A DNA stretch of 64,000 nt, taken from contig NZ_OW485601.1 in NCBI RefSeq assembly GCF_937425535.1, forward strand, positions 5,067,501-5,131,500, read 5' to 3'. Source of the stretch: Rhodovastum atsumiense (GTDB taxonomy: Bacteria > Pseudomonadota > Alphaproteobacteria > Acetobacterales > Acetobacteraceae). The position numbers were made by a program, and so were the translations under genes. Shown piece by piece: positions 44,456 through 53,553 of this stretch. The notes beneath the pieces are model-generated. The model saw only the letters and a program-made list of their open reading frames with translations. It searched no databases and was not told the DNA's origin. Position 1 is the first letter of the stretch; every line of letters starts with the position of its first letter.

Positions 44456-44915
44456 ATGCTGTGTCTTTCGGCGCTGCTTTAGAGCCCCGGCGATTCCATG
44501 GAGGATTTAGACTCTTAATGAGGCCGCTTTCTACACCAAGAAGCAAGTCAACGGGAAGTTTGCAATATGAATGCTCTTCTTTTGTGGAAATAATCCGTGT
44601 ATAAACCTTCACATTTCCAAGATTATTTATAGAATTTGCAAGCGCATGGTGCACTGGTCTCTTATTTGGTGCCAAATTACGCTGATTCCTCATGTACTCT
44701 CGTAGCCGTTTGCACAGGCTTTGTTCTGCAGATCCTACATACAGAATACGTTCGTCCTCGACGAACAGATAAATGCCGGGAGCATCTGGGAAAGCGCCAT
44801 CGCACACCGGATGACCTTGGTCACTTCGTCGCCAAGTTCCTGTATGGCAAAACCCACTTGCAATAAGGTGGTTCAGGGTCTTTGGGTCGGGCGAGTTCAG
44901 AATAAGTTCAGGCAT
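44445..44915 (-). CDS. GIY-YIG nuclease-domain protein
   Basis: 156 aa. The GIY-YIG core is seen at about residues 46-75: PGIYLFVEDERILYVGSAEQSLCKRLREY, followed by VESGLIKSLNPPWNRRG, where the glutamate and Asn-Pro-Pro-Trp-Asn end fit the family. The DNA is less GC-rich than neighbours, suggesting recent transfer. Such single-domain proteins occur on phages and islands; whether it is a homing-type or repair nuclease is not clear. Confidence 0.8.
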   Translation of the reverse strand: MPELILNSPDPKTLNHLIASGFCHTGTWRRSDQGHPVCDGAFPDAPGIYLFVEDERILYVGSAEQSLCKRLREYMRNQRNLAPNKRPVHHALANSINNLGNVKVYTRIISTKEEHSYCKLPVDLLLGVESGLIKSLNPPWNRRGSKAAPKDTAYDG

Positions 44916-44992
44916 TTGCGGCGTGTGTCCAGGGAGTGAAGCGATGGATTATCGTTTCGCTGAAGATGATAGCGTGGTCGCACATAGAAGCA

Positions 44993-46636
44993 TCATGCTT
45001 TGGCATATGCCTTCGGCCCCGGCGCCCCGAAGGCCGCGGCGCTGGGGCGCCAGTTGGGCAGCTTGTCCACGAGCTGCGCCCGCAGCTCGCCGACCTTGGC
45101 CGCGGGGCGGATGCCGGCGGCCTTCGCCGCCTCCCGCAGCACCGCGGCGGAGCAGGTGACCAGGAACGGCTCGGTGTCGAAGCGGTCGAGCTTGGCGTCC
45201 GCATCGAGGAAATGGCCGATCCACTCGGCGACCACGCCGCTGTCGCCGCGATAGCTCCGGCGGGTGGCATCGGGCGGCTCCGCCGACAGGCAGAGCGCCA
45301 GCGCCTCGGCGACGATGTCCTCAATCGCCTGGCGCGGCATTACCCCCGGCGTGACATGGCCTGCCGGCGAGACGAGGCCGTGAACCAGTTGTTCAAACTG
45401 ACCGGGTTCGTCGATGCCGCGCAGGCTGACGTTGGGGGCCGTCAGCACCAGCGCCAGCAGCGGCGCCATTTCCTCCAGTGGCGGCCTGGTGTCGCGGTCG
45501 CGGAGCGCTGCCTGCAGCGCGGCGGTTTTCGCCGCTGCGACCATCTGCAGGCCGGCCTTGGTGATCCCGACCGGTTCGGGCTCCGCGGTGGCCGGCGCAT
45601 CAGAAGCGTCGTCGCGGTCTGCGTCCTCGTTGCCAGTCTCCACGCCCTCGGTGGGCGCATCCTTTGCTGGTGCTGCCTTGGCTTTCTCCGGCTTCACCAG
45701 CTTCACGACCGTGCCGGTGACCTTCCCGTAGCTCTGGCCTTCGTCGATCCCCCACAGCACCAGGCGTCCGCGCTTCGGCTGCATCGGGTCGGCCTGATAT
45801 TCGATCTCGCCACCTTTCGGCAGCTTCAGCGATCCCGTCTTGGTGTGCTCGGCGAGCTGGTAGGTGACGCCCTTCGGCGGGCAGAGGATGCGCGCCTCCA
45901 ACGCCTTCTTTTGCATGCGCATGAAGCCGACGGCATCGTCCGTGTAGCTCTCCGGTTCGTAGGCCGGTGCGAACAGGTCTTCTTCGAAGACCACGCCGCT
46001 GGTCTCGATCGGGAAGATGGCGCGGCTTGCTGGAATCCGGCGCTCGCTGCAGGCCTGTGCCAGGGCCCACCAGTCGATGCAGCCCCGGTTGGGACCGCTG
46101 CGGCTGCGTGCCTTCTTCAACGCCGCGGCCTGGCGCTCGAGCGGCGCCATCGCGATCCGGGCAAGCTGCCTGTGGTTCGGCCAGTTGCCGTGCGCCATCT
46201 CCGCCAGCAGGTCGGGGTGCAGCCGCGACAAGCGGTCCAGCTTGCGCCCCTCCCATTCATTCAGGCCAAGGGCGGCGGCCGCCGCCGGCAGGGTGTAGCC
46301 TTCCTGCTGCAGCCGGGTCATCACGCGCCACTGGTCGAGCGGCGACATCTCCGCCCGCACCATGTTCGCCGCGGCCGATGCCGCGCTGACGAATCCGTCC
46401 TCGGCTTCAGCCAGGATCGCGACCGGAGCTTCGGCCAGACCGGCGGCGACGCCCTGGGCGCGCCGGCGCTCGCCATCGACGATGCGATAGCGGTCGCCGG
46501 CCGGCACCACCAGCAGAGGCTGCAGGATGCCGAGCGTGGCGATGGACGTGCGCAGCGCTGTGTCGGCCTCGGTGGTGGCCGGGATCCGCCGTACGTTGTC
46601 GAGCGGCGGATCGATCTGGTCGAGCGCGATCTTCAT
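44993..46636 (-). CDS. ParB/RepB-like nuclease-domain protein
   Basis: 547 aa from ATG 46636. The N-terminal ParB domain (residues about 1-90) has DQIDPPLDNVRR and RYRIVDGERRRAQG, equivalent to the ParB CTP-binding C-motif. A helix-turn-helix follows (LDQWRVMTRLQQEGYTLPAAAAALGL). The long C-terminal half is unlike plasmid ParB and has an acidic, Ala-rich linker near residue 320. No parA is next to it. It may bind DNA as an island regulator or maintenance factor. The start overlaps the upstream gene by ATGA. Confidence 0.75.
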   Translation of the reverse strand: MKIALDQIDPPLDNVRRIPATTEADTALRTSIATLGILQPLLVVPAGDRYRIVDGERRRAQGVAAGLAEAPVAILAEAEDGFVSAASAAANMVRAEMSPLDQWRVMTRLQQEGYTLPAAAAALGLNEWEGRKLDRLSRLHPDLLAEMAHGNWPNHRQLARIAMAPLERQAAALKKARSRSGPNRGCIDWWALAQACSERRIPASRAIFPIETSGVVFEEDLFAPAYEPESYTDDAVGFMRMQKKALEARILCPPKGVTYQLAEHTKTGSLKLPKGGEIEYQADPMQPKRGRLVLWGIDEGQSYGKVTGTVVKLVKPEKAKAAPAKDAPTEGVETGNEDADRDDASDAPATAEPEPVGITKAGLQMVAAAKTAALQAALRDRDTRPPLEEMAPLLALVLTAPNVSLRGIDEPGQFEQLVHGLVSPAGHVTPGVMPRQAIEDIVAEALALCLSAEPPDATRRSYRGDSGVVAEWIGHFLDADAKLDRFDTEPFLVTCSAAVLREAAKAAGIRPAAKVGELRAQLVDKLPNWRPSAAAFGAPGPKAYAKA

Positions 46637-46983
46637 GCCACGCCTCGCAATTCCGCTGACGAAGGCTTGGCATTTTGGCGATGGTGCGGGCACGGCAGCG
46701 TGGTGACGTTGTCCGCCGGCAAGGCATCGAGATCCGCGACATTGCGCGGGGCCAGCCAGATTCGGTTGCCGGGCTGCAGCTCCACCAGGACCTGCAGCAC
46801 CACAGTGCCGAGCCGGCGCTCGCCAATGGCAGTGGCCGGGCCGATCGTGCGTCTCCAGCGATCGAGCACCGCCACCTTGCGGTGCACCGTCTCGATGTCG
46901 CGGATTGCTTGCGGATGCGGGCCTGTGCTCTGGGTGGGATGAAGGAGCATCTCACGCCTCTGGAGAATCGAGGGATTGAACAT
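46633..46983 (-). CDS. Hypothetical island protein
   Basis: 116 aa, no recognised family. ATG 46983 is used; ATG 46950 (MLLHPTQS) is also possible. The frame ends in an ATGA overlap with the ParB-like gene, which argues that it is translated. The C-terminal third includes NVTTLPCPHHRQNAK with one Cys and two His. Function unknown. Confidence 0.5.
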   Translation of the reverse strand: MFNPSILQRREMLLHPTQSTGPHPQAIRDIETVHRKVAVLDRWRRTIGPATAIGERRLGTVVLQVLVELQPGNRIWLAPRNVADLDALPADNVTTLPCPHHRQNAKPSSAELRGVA

Positions 46984-47031
46984 CGTCGCGAACCAGGTCG
47001 GCGCCGATCCGTGGCAGCGCCGGCGCCTGCA

Positions 47032-47301
47032 TCACGTCACCCGGGTTGGCGCCTGTTCGGCGAGCAGCTCACCCAGCCGGCGATAGCCGTGCGCGACGCT
47101 GTGCAGGCAGTCCTGTGCGGCGATCTGCGACAGCTCGATCAGCGCGTCGTAGGCGCCCAGCAGGGCGTCGGAGTTGATGGCCGGGTTTCGCAGCAGGCGC
47201 AGCGCCATGGTGCGGATGTCACGGCTGATCACCAGACCCTCGGCCTTGATGACGTGCTCGACGGCTCCGGCCTGCTGGTGGGCCAGTTCAACGGGGATCA
47301 T
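47032..47301 (-). CDS. Hypothetical island protein
   Basis: 89 aa, predicted largely helical (ALLGAYDALIELSQIAAQDCLHSVAHGY). No family recognised. It begins with an ATGA overlap on the stop of the zinc-ribbon gene. Its 3' end is 48 nt before the next gene of the string. Confidence 0.55.
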   Translation of the reverse strand: MIPVELAHQQAGAVEHVIKAEGLVISRDIRTMALRLLRNPAINSDALLGAYDALIELSQIAAQDCLHSVAHGYRRLGELLAEQAPTRVT

Positions 47302-47686
47302 GCGGAGTGGCTTCCAACGGCGACGCCGGCGGCCGCCGCGGCGGCATCGAGCGCCAGGACTTCCTGACGCGTCATCCAGCGTTCGGCAGAGGTGGTGTCG
47401 CCGTGTCCTTCGACGGCAACGGTCTGCGCGACGAAGAGCCAGCCGCGCACGGCACGCTCAAGCCCTTCGATGCGGGGCTCGCCACGCAGATGCGGCAGGC
47501 TGACCGGACCACGGGCGCGGCAGGCGTCGCATTCCACCCATTGGGCACCGGTGAGGCGCGACCGCTGCGGCCAGGCTGTGCGCTTGGTCGCGCGGCAGAA
47601 TGGACAGGCATAGGGCGGGCCGGGAAGCTGGACTTTGGCGCTTTTGGATGGGGGATGGTCATGCGTCCGCGCGCATGAAGCTGGCC
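47298..47686 (-). CDS. Zinc-ribbon protein without a clear start codon
   Basis: The open frame runs from the stop of the upstream gene to 47298. Near its beginning it codes CPFCRATKRTAWPQRSRLTG...CDAC, a two-knuckle zinc ribbon like those of phage restriction-alleviation (Lar) proteins, then a helical C-terminus. No ATG, GTG or TTG occurs in frame before the ribbon; ATG 47662 and 47676 are in other frames. Either an ATA near 47690 is used or a small frameshift has damaged the start. The ATGA overlap with the next gene suggests it was once translated. Confidence 0.5.
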
Positions 47687-48352
47687 CTATTTGCGTTTGA
47701 AGCGGACGCGATCCATCGCTCCCGCGGCCACGGCGGCGCGATAGATGCCGATCGCGAAGCGCGGGTCCCCGGCAAGAACGTCCCCCTGAAGGCGTCTCAA
47801 CGCAGGTGCCCTGGTGAACACTTCTGCCATCAGTTCCGGAAGTGTCATCAGGTCTGGAAGGATCGGCACGATGATGCGAGCGGTCATCGCGAAGCTCGCG
47901 GGCTGCAGGAGACGCGCAGCCATCTCCATTCCCGGTGGCGCATTCTTTTCCATGGCCTCGTCGACCAGCCAGGTCTCCTCGTCCCGCAGCAGATCGCGCA
48001 GGATCAGGCCCGTGGTCGGGTGCCGCCGCTCGATACGCCACAGGGAGAAACGCGCCCGGCGCATCGCCGCGAGCACGATCGCTTCGTCGGAGCCGAGCGC
48101 GAACCGTGCGACCTGGGCGTAGCGGTCGAGCGGGTGTGAACGGCCCAGCCTGGGCAGATAGATGGCCAGATCCTCCGGCAGCGTCAGTTCATTGTCGCTT
48201 TCGAGCACCACCGCCTTGCCCTCGGTCATGTCGAGGCGCCTGGCCCAGTCGAGCAGGACGTCTTGGGCGATGATGTCCAGGACGGCCTCGTGCTGTTCCT
48301 TGCTGATCTGACGCAGGCGGCGGTAGCGGGCCAGGATCTCGGAGCGGGGCAT
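47687..48352 (-). CDS. Hypothetical conserved-looking island protein
   Basis: 221 aa from ATG 48352 (MPRSEILARYRRLR). Mostly helical, with charged N-terminus and blocks such as LLDWARRLDMTEGKAVVLESDNELTLPEDLAIYLP and LRDEETWLVDEAMEKN. No enzyme motif or membrane segment is seen and no family is recognised. It heads the minus-strand gene string, with a transposase gene divergent 167 nt away. Confidence 0.6.
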   Translation of the reverse strand: MPRSEILARYRRLRQISKEQHEAVLDIIAQDVLLDWARRLDMTEGKAVVLESDNELTLPEDLAIYLPRLGRSHPLDRYAQVARFALGSDEAIVLAAMRRARFSLWRIERRHPTTGLILRDLLRDEETWLVDEAMEKNAPPGMEMAARLLQPASFAMTARIIVPILPDLMTLPELMAEVFTRAPALRRLQGDVLAGDPRFAIGIYRAAVAAGAMDRVRFKRK

Positions 48353-48519
48353 CGGTGGCGGCCCGGGAAGCGTCGTCGGGCTGACTGGGGGCTGTCGCGC
48401 GCGCAAAAGCGAGGCCATCGGGGCGAGCAAGCGGTGAAGCGGCACTGGTGGCGACCCGACCATTCCCCATCCTCCTCTCACGGGAAAAGACACGGTATGG
48501 CCTCGCGGGGGAGGGAGCC

Positions 48520-49923
48520 ATGGCGAAGATTGACGCGTCCAGTAGCACCCGAACGATGGAGATGTGGCTGCTGCCGTTCGCGGCGATGTTCACGCAGCCG
48601 TCGTGGCTGAACGCGGTGGCGCTGGCGACCGGGGCGTTGCTGTGCCTGAACCGGCGGACGGTGTGCGCGGCGCTGCGGGCGGTGGATGGCGGCTCGGACC
48701 GGGGGTTCAGCCGGTTCCATCGGTTCCTCTCCCGCGCGGAGTGGTCGGGCCTGCAGGGCGCGAAGATCCTGCTCGGTTTGCTGCAGGAGGCGTTCGTGCC
48801 GGAGGGCGAGCCGCTGGTGATCGCCGTCGACGACTCCGTCGAACGGCGGCGCGGCGTCAGGATCCGCGACAAGGGGATCTGGCGCGATGCGGTGCGGTCG
48901 AGCCGCGGCTTCTTCGTCAAGGTCGCGGGCCTGCGGTGGCTGTCACTGCAGGTGATGGCCAGGCCCGGCTTTGCCAGGCGCACGTGGGGGTTACCGTTCC
49001 TGACGGTCCTGAGCCGCTCGGAGCAGACCGATGCCAGGCGGACGCGGCGGCACCAGACACTGCCGGAGAAAGCCACCTGGGCCATGCGGCTGGTCGCCCG
49101 CTGGTGCCCCGGCCGACGGCTGGTGATGGTGGGGGACGGCGCCTACGCCAGCCTGAATGTGTTCTGGACGCTGCGAGACCACGCGGTGTGCGTGGCACGC
49201 TGCCGCATGGACGCGCGCTTCTTCAACCCGCCCCCGCCACGCAAAAGGGGCCAGAAAGGCAGGCCGCGCTTGGTCGGCACCCGTCAGCTGACGCCGCGGA
49301 CGCGGGCTTTGCGGAAGGCCACGAAGTGGGAGCGCATGATCATCCCAGGATGGCGGACGAAGGACGGGAAGGCAGAGCGGGAGGTCGACGTCGTGACCGG
49401 CACGGCCCTGTGGAGCGCGCACGGCAAGACCATGCCGGTACGCTGGGTGCTGACCCGGGACCCGGCCGGGCGCGCCGAGACACGCGTGTTTGTCTGCTCG
49501 GACCCTGGGCAATCCGCGTTGCAGATCCTGACGTGGTACGCGATGCGCTGGGCAGTCGAGCCCACTTTCCAAGAGGCCCGGCGCCACCTCGGGTTCGAGA
49601 CACAGCGCCAGTGGTCGGATCGGGCGATCCAGCGAACCACGCCATTGCTGCTCGGCCTGTTCTCGCTGGTGATGCTATGGGCCGCCGATCTGGCCGCGCG
49701 GACCGGCCAACTCGCGATGCTCGGCGCTGCCTGGTACAGGAAGCCGGACCCGACGTTCGTGGACTGCCTCGCCGCTGTCAGACGGGTGCTGTGGACAGAG
49801 GAGGCGGTGAGCCCGATCCTGTGGCGGGACGATTATCCGACTTGGCGGATGCGCGCACGAACCGCCGAAAATCCCAGGCCCCTGCAGCAGCGTCTGGCCG
49901 AGTTGGTGTCCTACGCCGCTTGA
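48520..49923 (+). CDS. DDE transposase (IS701/IS4-like)
   Basis: 467 aa from ATG 48520 with GAGGGAG upstream. RNase H-fold motifs: IAVDDSVERRRG (first Asp, near residue 104), VMVGDGAYASLNVF (second, near 206) and VEPTFQEARRHLGFETQRQW (Glu, near 351). This pattern fits IS701-type transposases with a large beta insertion. I could not find convincing terminal repeats or a target duplication, so the element ends are not set. It may be the source of the island's right-hand rearrangements. Confidence 0.85.
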   Translation: MAKIDASSSTRTMEMWLLPFAAMFTQPSWLNAVALATGALLCLNRRTVCAALRAVDGGSDRGFSRFHRFLSRAEWSGLQGAKILLGLLQEAFVPEGEPLVIAVDDSVERRRGVRIRDKGIWRDAVRSSRGFFVKVAGLRWLSLQVMARPGFARRTWGLPFLTVLSRSEQTDARRTRRHQTLPEKATWAMRLVARWCPGRRLVMVGDGAYASLNVFWTLRDHAVCVARCRMDARFFNPPPPRKRGQKGRPRLVGTRQLTPRTRALRKATKWERMIIPGWRTKDGKAEREVDVVTGTALWSAHGKTMPVRWVLTRDPAGRAETRVFVCSDPGQSALQILTWYAMRWAVEPTFQEARRHLGFETQRQWSDRAIQRTTPLLLGLFSLVMLWAADLAARTGQLAMLGAAWYRKPDPTFVDCLAAVRRVLWTEEAVSPILWRDDYPTWRMRARTAENPRPLQQRLAELVSYAA

Positions 49924-50290
49924 CCTCCCCCGAAAGGGCCAAAGTCGAGATCACGACCGACGGGCCATCGGCCGCAAGGCGGCCTCCCTCACGGTCGCGC
50001 CGTGCGGCGAGGCATGCCTGGTCGTCGCCGTCGTCACCCGCAGCATCCACTCACCGGCGCGGATCTGGTCAGTGTAGGCCGAGAACGATGGAAAGAACTC
50101 CGCCAGCGTCTCGATCGGCGAGGCCTGGCCCGCATCCTGCGCGCACAATCCGCCACGGTCCGGCCTTTGCGCCGAAACTGCATAGCCAATGTGCCTTCGC
50201 CGGTTACACACTGATTCCTTAATCCGGCACACACGGAGCCGCAGCCCCGGCGCGGCTGAATAATGGCAAGGCAAAATCGGGAGAGGCCTG
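49924..50290. other. Intergenic region, possible gene remnant
   Basis: 367 nt between the transposase and the sulfatase. A minus-strand frame across 49951-50200 codes a protein-like stretch (IETLAEFFPSFSAYTDQIRAGE...) lacking a good start and recognised family, perhaps a remnant left by the IS insertion. GAGAGG at 50280-50285 is the sulfatase ribosome site. Confidence 0.4.
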
Positions 50291-51985
50291 ATGGCAACTG
50301 GCCTATTGAGATCGACTAGGTTTGCCGTAGTGGCGGCCGGAGTTGCTCTGGCAGCCATTACCGCTATGGTCACCCCAGCAGCGGCCCAGGCTCCGGCGAA
50401 ACCGCCGAACATCCTGGTCATTATGGGCGACGACGTGGGATGGTTCAACATTGGCGCTTACCACCAGGGCATCATGTCCGGCAAGACGCCTAACCTCGAC
50501 AGGCTGGCCGCCGAGGGGTTGCGTTTCACCGATTACTACGCCGAGGCAAGCTGCACCGCCGGCCGGGCGAACTTCATCACCGGCGAGTTGCCGCTGCGCA
50601 CGGGTCTGACGACCGTTGGTCAGGCCGGAGCCTCAGTGGGCCTTCCCGACGAGGCTGTAACGCTCGCCACCGTCCTGAAGTCGATGGGCTATGCGACCGG
50701 ACAGTTCGGCAAGAACCATCTGGGCGACCTAAACAGGTACCTGCCGACCGTCCACGGCTTCGATGAGTTCTTCGGCTACCTGTACCATCTCGACGCCATG
50801 TCCGATCCGTACTGGTACTCTTACCCGCAGGACTGGATCGAGAAGACCGGTCCGCGCAATCTGGTGCATTCCTACGCGAGTGACGTCGACGACGCCACCG
50901 TCCAGCCGCGCTGGGGCAAGGTGGGCAAACAGAGAATCGTCGATGAAGGCCCCCTGGCGCCGTTCCCCAATATGGCGGGCCGGCAGGGATGGCAGCACGG
51001 CCCCAGCGCCAAGTACAACATGGAGACCTTCGACGAGGTGCTGGTCGGCGCCAGTTCGGCCTTCATGGACAAGGCAAAGCAGGCCGGCAAGCCATTCTTT
51101 GTATGGCACAATACCACACGCATGCACGTGTTCACCTATCTCTCTGCTAAATACCAGGGGCTGATGAACCCACAGAATAACTACGGCCTGGAAGAAGCCG
51201 GCATGGCGCAACTTGACGATAGTGTTGGCGTGCTGCTGAAGCACCTGGAGGATATCGGCGAGGCTGAGAACACGATTGTGATTTTCACAACCGACAACGG
51301 TGCCGAAGTGTTCACCTGGCCGGACGGAGGCATGACCCCGTTCAAGGCGACCAAGGGAACGGTCTACGAGGGCGGCTTCCGCGTGCCGGCGATCATCAGG
51401 TGGCCGGGCAGGATCAAGGCGGGTAAGGTCGAGAACGGCCTGTTCTCCGGCCTCGACTGGCTGCCGACGCTGGTCGCCGCCGCCGGCAACCCGAACATCA
51501 CCGACCAGTTGCTGAAGGGGGTGAAGCTGGGCGACCGCACCTACAAGAACCACCTGGACGGCTACAACCAACTCGACCTGCTGCTGGACCGGGGGCCGAC
51601 GAAGCGGCACGAACTGTTCTATTTCGGCGGACCGCATCTTGGCGCCATCCGCATCGATGACTTCAAGTACCGCTTCTTCGAGCAGCCCTATGGCTGGCCG
51701 GGCGAAAAGGTCACGACGGACATGCCAACCATCGTGAACCTCCGTCAGGACCCGTTCGAGCGGACACCGTCGATCCGTGGCGAAACACTCAATACGCTTG
51801 GCGGCGGTTACATGAACGACTTCATGGCCCGCGAGTTCTGGCGTTTCGTCGTGGTTCAGAAAGTCGTGGCGGACCTGGCCCGGACGGGCATCGATTACCC
51901 GCCAATGCAGGCTCCTGCCTCCTTCAACCTACAGGCCGTGAAGGAGAAGATCGACGAAATCGTGAAGAGCCACCAGGCGCAGTAG
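50291..51985 (+). CDS. Arylsulfatase-type sulfatase, exported
   Basis: 564 aa. Signal peptide with AQA end near residue 33. Metal-binding Asp pair in NILVIMGDDVGW, the formylglycine site C88-T-A-G-R (C-x-A-x-R), K/H pair in GQFGKNHLG, and FTTDNGAEV for the second metal half. It would hydrolyse sulfate esters in the periplasm once Cys88 is converted to formylglycine; no maturase gene lies in the window. The substrate is unknown. It belongs to the group that includes large alphaproteobacterial arylsulfatases. Confidence 0.9.
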   Translation: MATGLLRSTRFAVVAAGVALAAITAMVTPAAAQAPAKPPNILVIMGDDVGWFNIGAYHQGIMSGKTPNLDRLAAEGLRFTDYYAEASCTAGRANFITGELPLRTGLTTVGQAGASVGLPDEAVTLATVLKSMGYATGQFGKNHLGDLNRYLPTVHGFDEFFGYLYHLDAMSDPYWYSYPQDWIEKTGPRNLVHSYASDVDDATVQPRWGKVGKQRIVDEGPLAPFPNMAGRQGWQHGPSAKYNMETFDEVLVGASSAFMDKAKQAGKPFFVWHNTTRMHVFTYLSAKYQGLMNPQNNYGLEEAGMAQLDDSVGVLLKHLEDIGEAENTIVIFTTDNGAEVFTWPDGGMTPFKATKGTVYEGGFRVPAIIRWPGRIKAGKVENGLFSGLDWLPTLVAAAGNPNITDQLLKGVKLGDRTYKNHLDGYNQLDLLLDRGPTKRHELFYFGGPHLGAIRIDDFKYRFFEQPYGWPGEKVTTDMPTIVNLRQDPFERTPSIRGETLNTLGGGYMNDFMAREFWRFVVVQKVVADLARTGIDYPPMQAPASFNLQAVKEKIDEIVKSHQAQ

Positions 51986-52373
51986 CCGATCGCCGTGGCG
52001 GTGCGCCCGGGCGCATCCGCTACCTGACCGGTGCAACCGTCGAGGATCGGTTCTTCCGAGTACTGAAGATGCTTGTGCTGCACGACGACACAGCGCGCGA
52101 GTACGGCCCACCCGCGATGATAGAGAGAGCAGACGAACTCGCCATGGCGGGGGCCGATGGGGCGCGGTGGGGTTATCTACCGGCTCCCGGCTGTAACGGC
52201 GGCACGCACAACCGTTCGCCCAGCCTCTCAAGAAGCGGGGGGGGTATTCTGGCCATGACGGATGTCGAGATGGTTCCGTACTCTCGGTTGGTCGTTCCGG
52301 CGCCGCTTTTTGGGGTGTCCGTGCGCGGCTGGCAGACGTGCCCTTCGCCTCAAACAGAGGAGGACCTACCGGG
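51986..52373. other. Intergenic region, no firm gene
   Basis: 388 nt. A short plus-strand stretch near 52015-52110 codes RFFRVLKMLVLHDDTAREYGPP, which faintly recalls the end of HAD-type hydrolases (LHHDD.ERE.AYGP) and may be a gene fragment. The rest shows no gene or RNA I recognise. Confidence 0.35.
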
Positions 52374-53390
52374 ATGTCGATCGGCGACCCGCGCTTCTTC
52401 GCCAGAAGCGGACCATACCCACTTGCTACCGTTGCCAAGGCGGCAGGCGGCACGGCGCCCGAGGCCGATCTGCTGCTGACGGGTGTCGCTCCATTGCAGG
52501 CCGCCCGGCCTGATGAGGTGAGCTTCCTCGACAACCGGCGTTACGCCGCGGCGCTTGAGGTGACCTCGGCGGGCGCGGTGATCGTCCATCCGGACATGAT
52601 CGCGCGGGTGCCGTCAGGGGTGGTGCCGATCGTCACGCGAAACCCGTACGAAGGGTGGGCGCGGGTGGCTGGCCTGTTCCACCCAAAGGCTCCGGATGCT
52701 CCTGGCATACATCCCACGGCGTTCGTCGATGAGCGGGCGCTGATCGATCCCTCGGCCGGGATCGGGCAGTTTGCCCTGGTGGAAGCAGGGGCCGAAGTCG
52801 GCGCCCGCTGTCGGATCGGGCCCTACGCCGCCATCGGTGAGGGCGTGGTCATCGGCCCCGACTGCCGGGTTGGCGCGCACGCGAGCCTGAGCCATGCCAT
52901 TGTCGGTGCACGGGTCTATGTCTACCCGGGCGCGCGCATCGGGCAGGAAGGCTTCAGCTTCGCACACACCGAAGACGGCTTCCTGTCGGTCCCACAGCTC
53001 GGACGCGTGGTCCTGGGCGACGATGTGGAGGTCGGCGCCAACACCACCATCGACCGGGGTTCGACAGGTGATACGGTGATCGGTGCGGGCTCGCGCCTCG
53101 ATAACCTCGTGCAGATCGGGCACAACGTCTGCCTTGGCCGATGCTGCGTCATCGTGGCGCAGGTGGGCATCGCAGGCTCGACGGTGCTCGGCGACTTCGT
53201 TCAGGTCGGTGGGCAGGCAGCTATCGCCGGGCACATCCGCATCGGGCAGGGAGCCAGGATCGGAGCGCAGGCGGGCGTGATGTCGGACGTGCCCGCTGGC
53301 GCCGCCCTGGTCGGCAGCCCCGCCCAGCCGAGGCAGCAGTTCTTCCGGCAGGTAGCCGTCCTGAAGCGCATGACCCGTCGAGGACTGTGA
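52374..53390 (+). CDS. lpxD: UDP-3-O-acyl-glucosamine N-acyltransferase (orphan LpxD)
   Basis: 338 aa. N-terminal uridine-binding-like domain, then left-handed beta-helix hexapeptide repeats (IHPTAFVDERALIDPSAGIG...). The catalytic His is in LVQIGHNVCLG near residue 246. LpxD adds the second acyl chain in lipid A synthesis and is normally found with bamA, fabZ and lpxA; here it is alone between a sulfatase and a cytochrome, so it is probably a paralogue or transferred copy. ATG 52374 lies about 10 nt after AGGAGGA. Confidence 0.88.
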   Translation: MSIGDPRFFARSGPYPLATVAKAAGGTAPEADLLLTGVAPLQAARPDEVSFLDNRRYAAALEVTSAGAVIVHPDMIARVPSGVVPIVTRNPYEGWARVAGLFHPKAPDAPGIHPTAFVDERALIDPSAGIGQFALVEAGAEVGARCRIGPYAAIGEGVVIGPDCRVGAHASLSHAIVGARVYVYPGARIGQEGFSFAHTEDGFLSVPQLGRVVLGDDVEVGANTTIDRGSTGDTVIGAGSRLDNLVQIGHNVCLGRCCVIVAQVGIAGSTVLGDFVQVGGQAAIAGHIRIGQGARIGAQAGVMSDVPAGAALVGSPAQPRQQFFRQVAVLKRMTRRGL

Positions 53391-53553
53391 CACAGCCTCA
53401 CACGGAGGGCTTGCGTGGCCACGAAGGTCTGGTTTGGGGCGGGAGCGACCATTGAATGATGAACAGCCCGATATGTTCGATTTCCTGGAAGCGGATGTAC
53501 TCGTCCTCACGGCAGGACCCTGTCACACCCCTTGGATTGTAAGAAGCCGCAGG

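Noticed and set aside
44936-46942. 668-codon plus-strand frame
   Set aside because: Complement of the ParB-like gene; His/Arg/Gly-rich without a domain.
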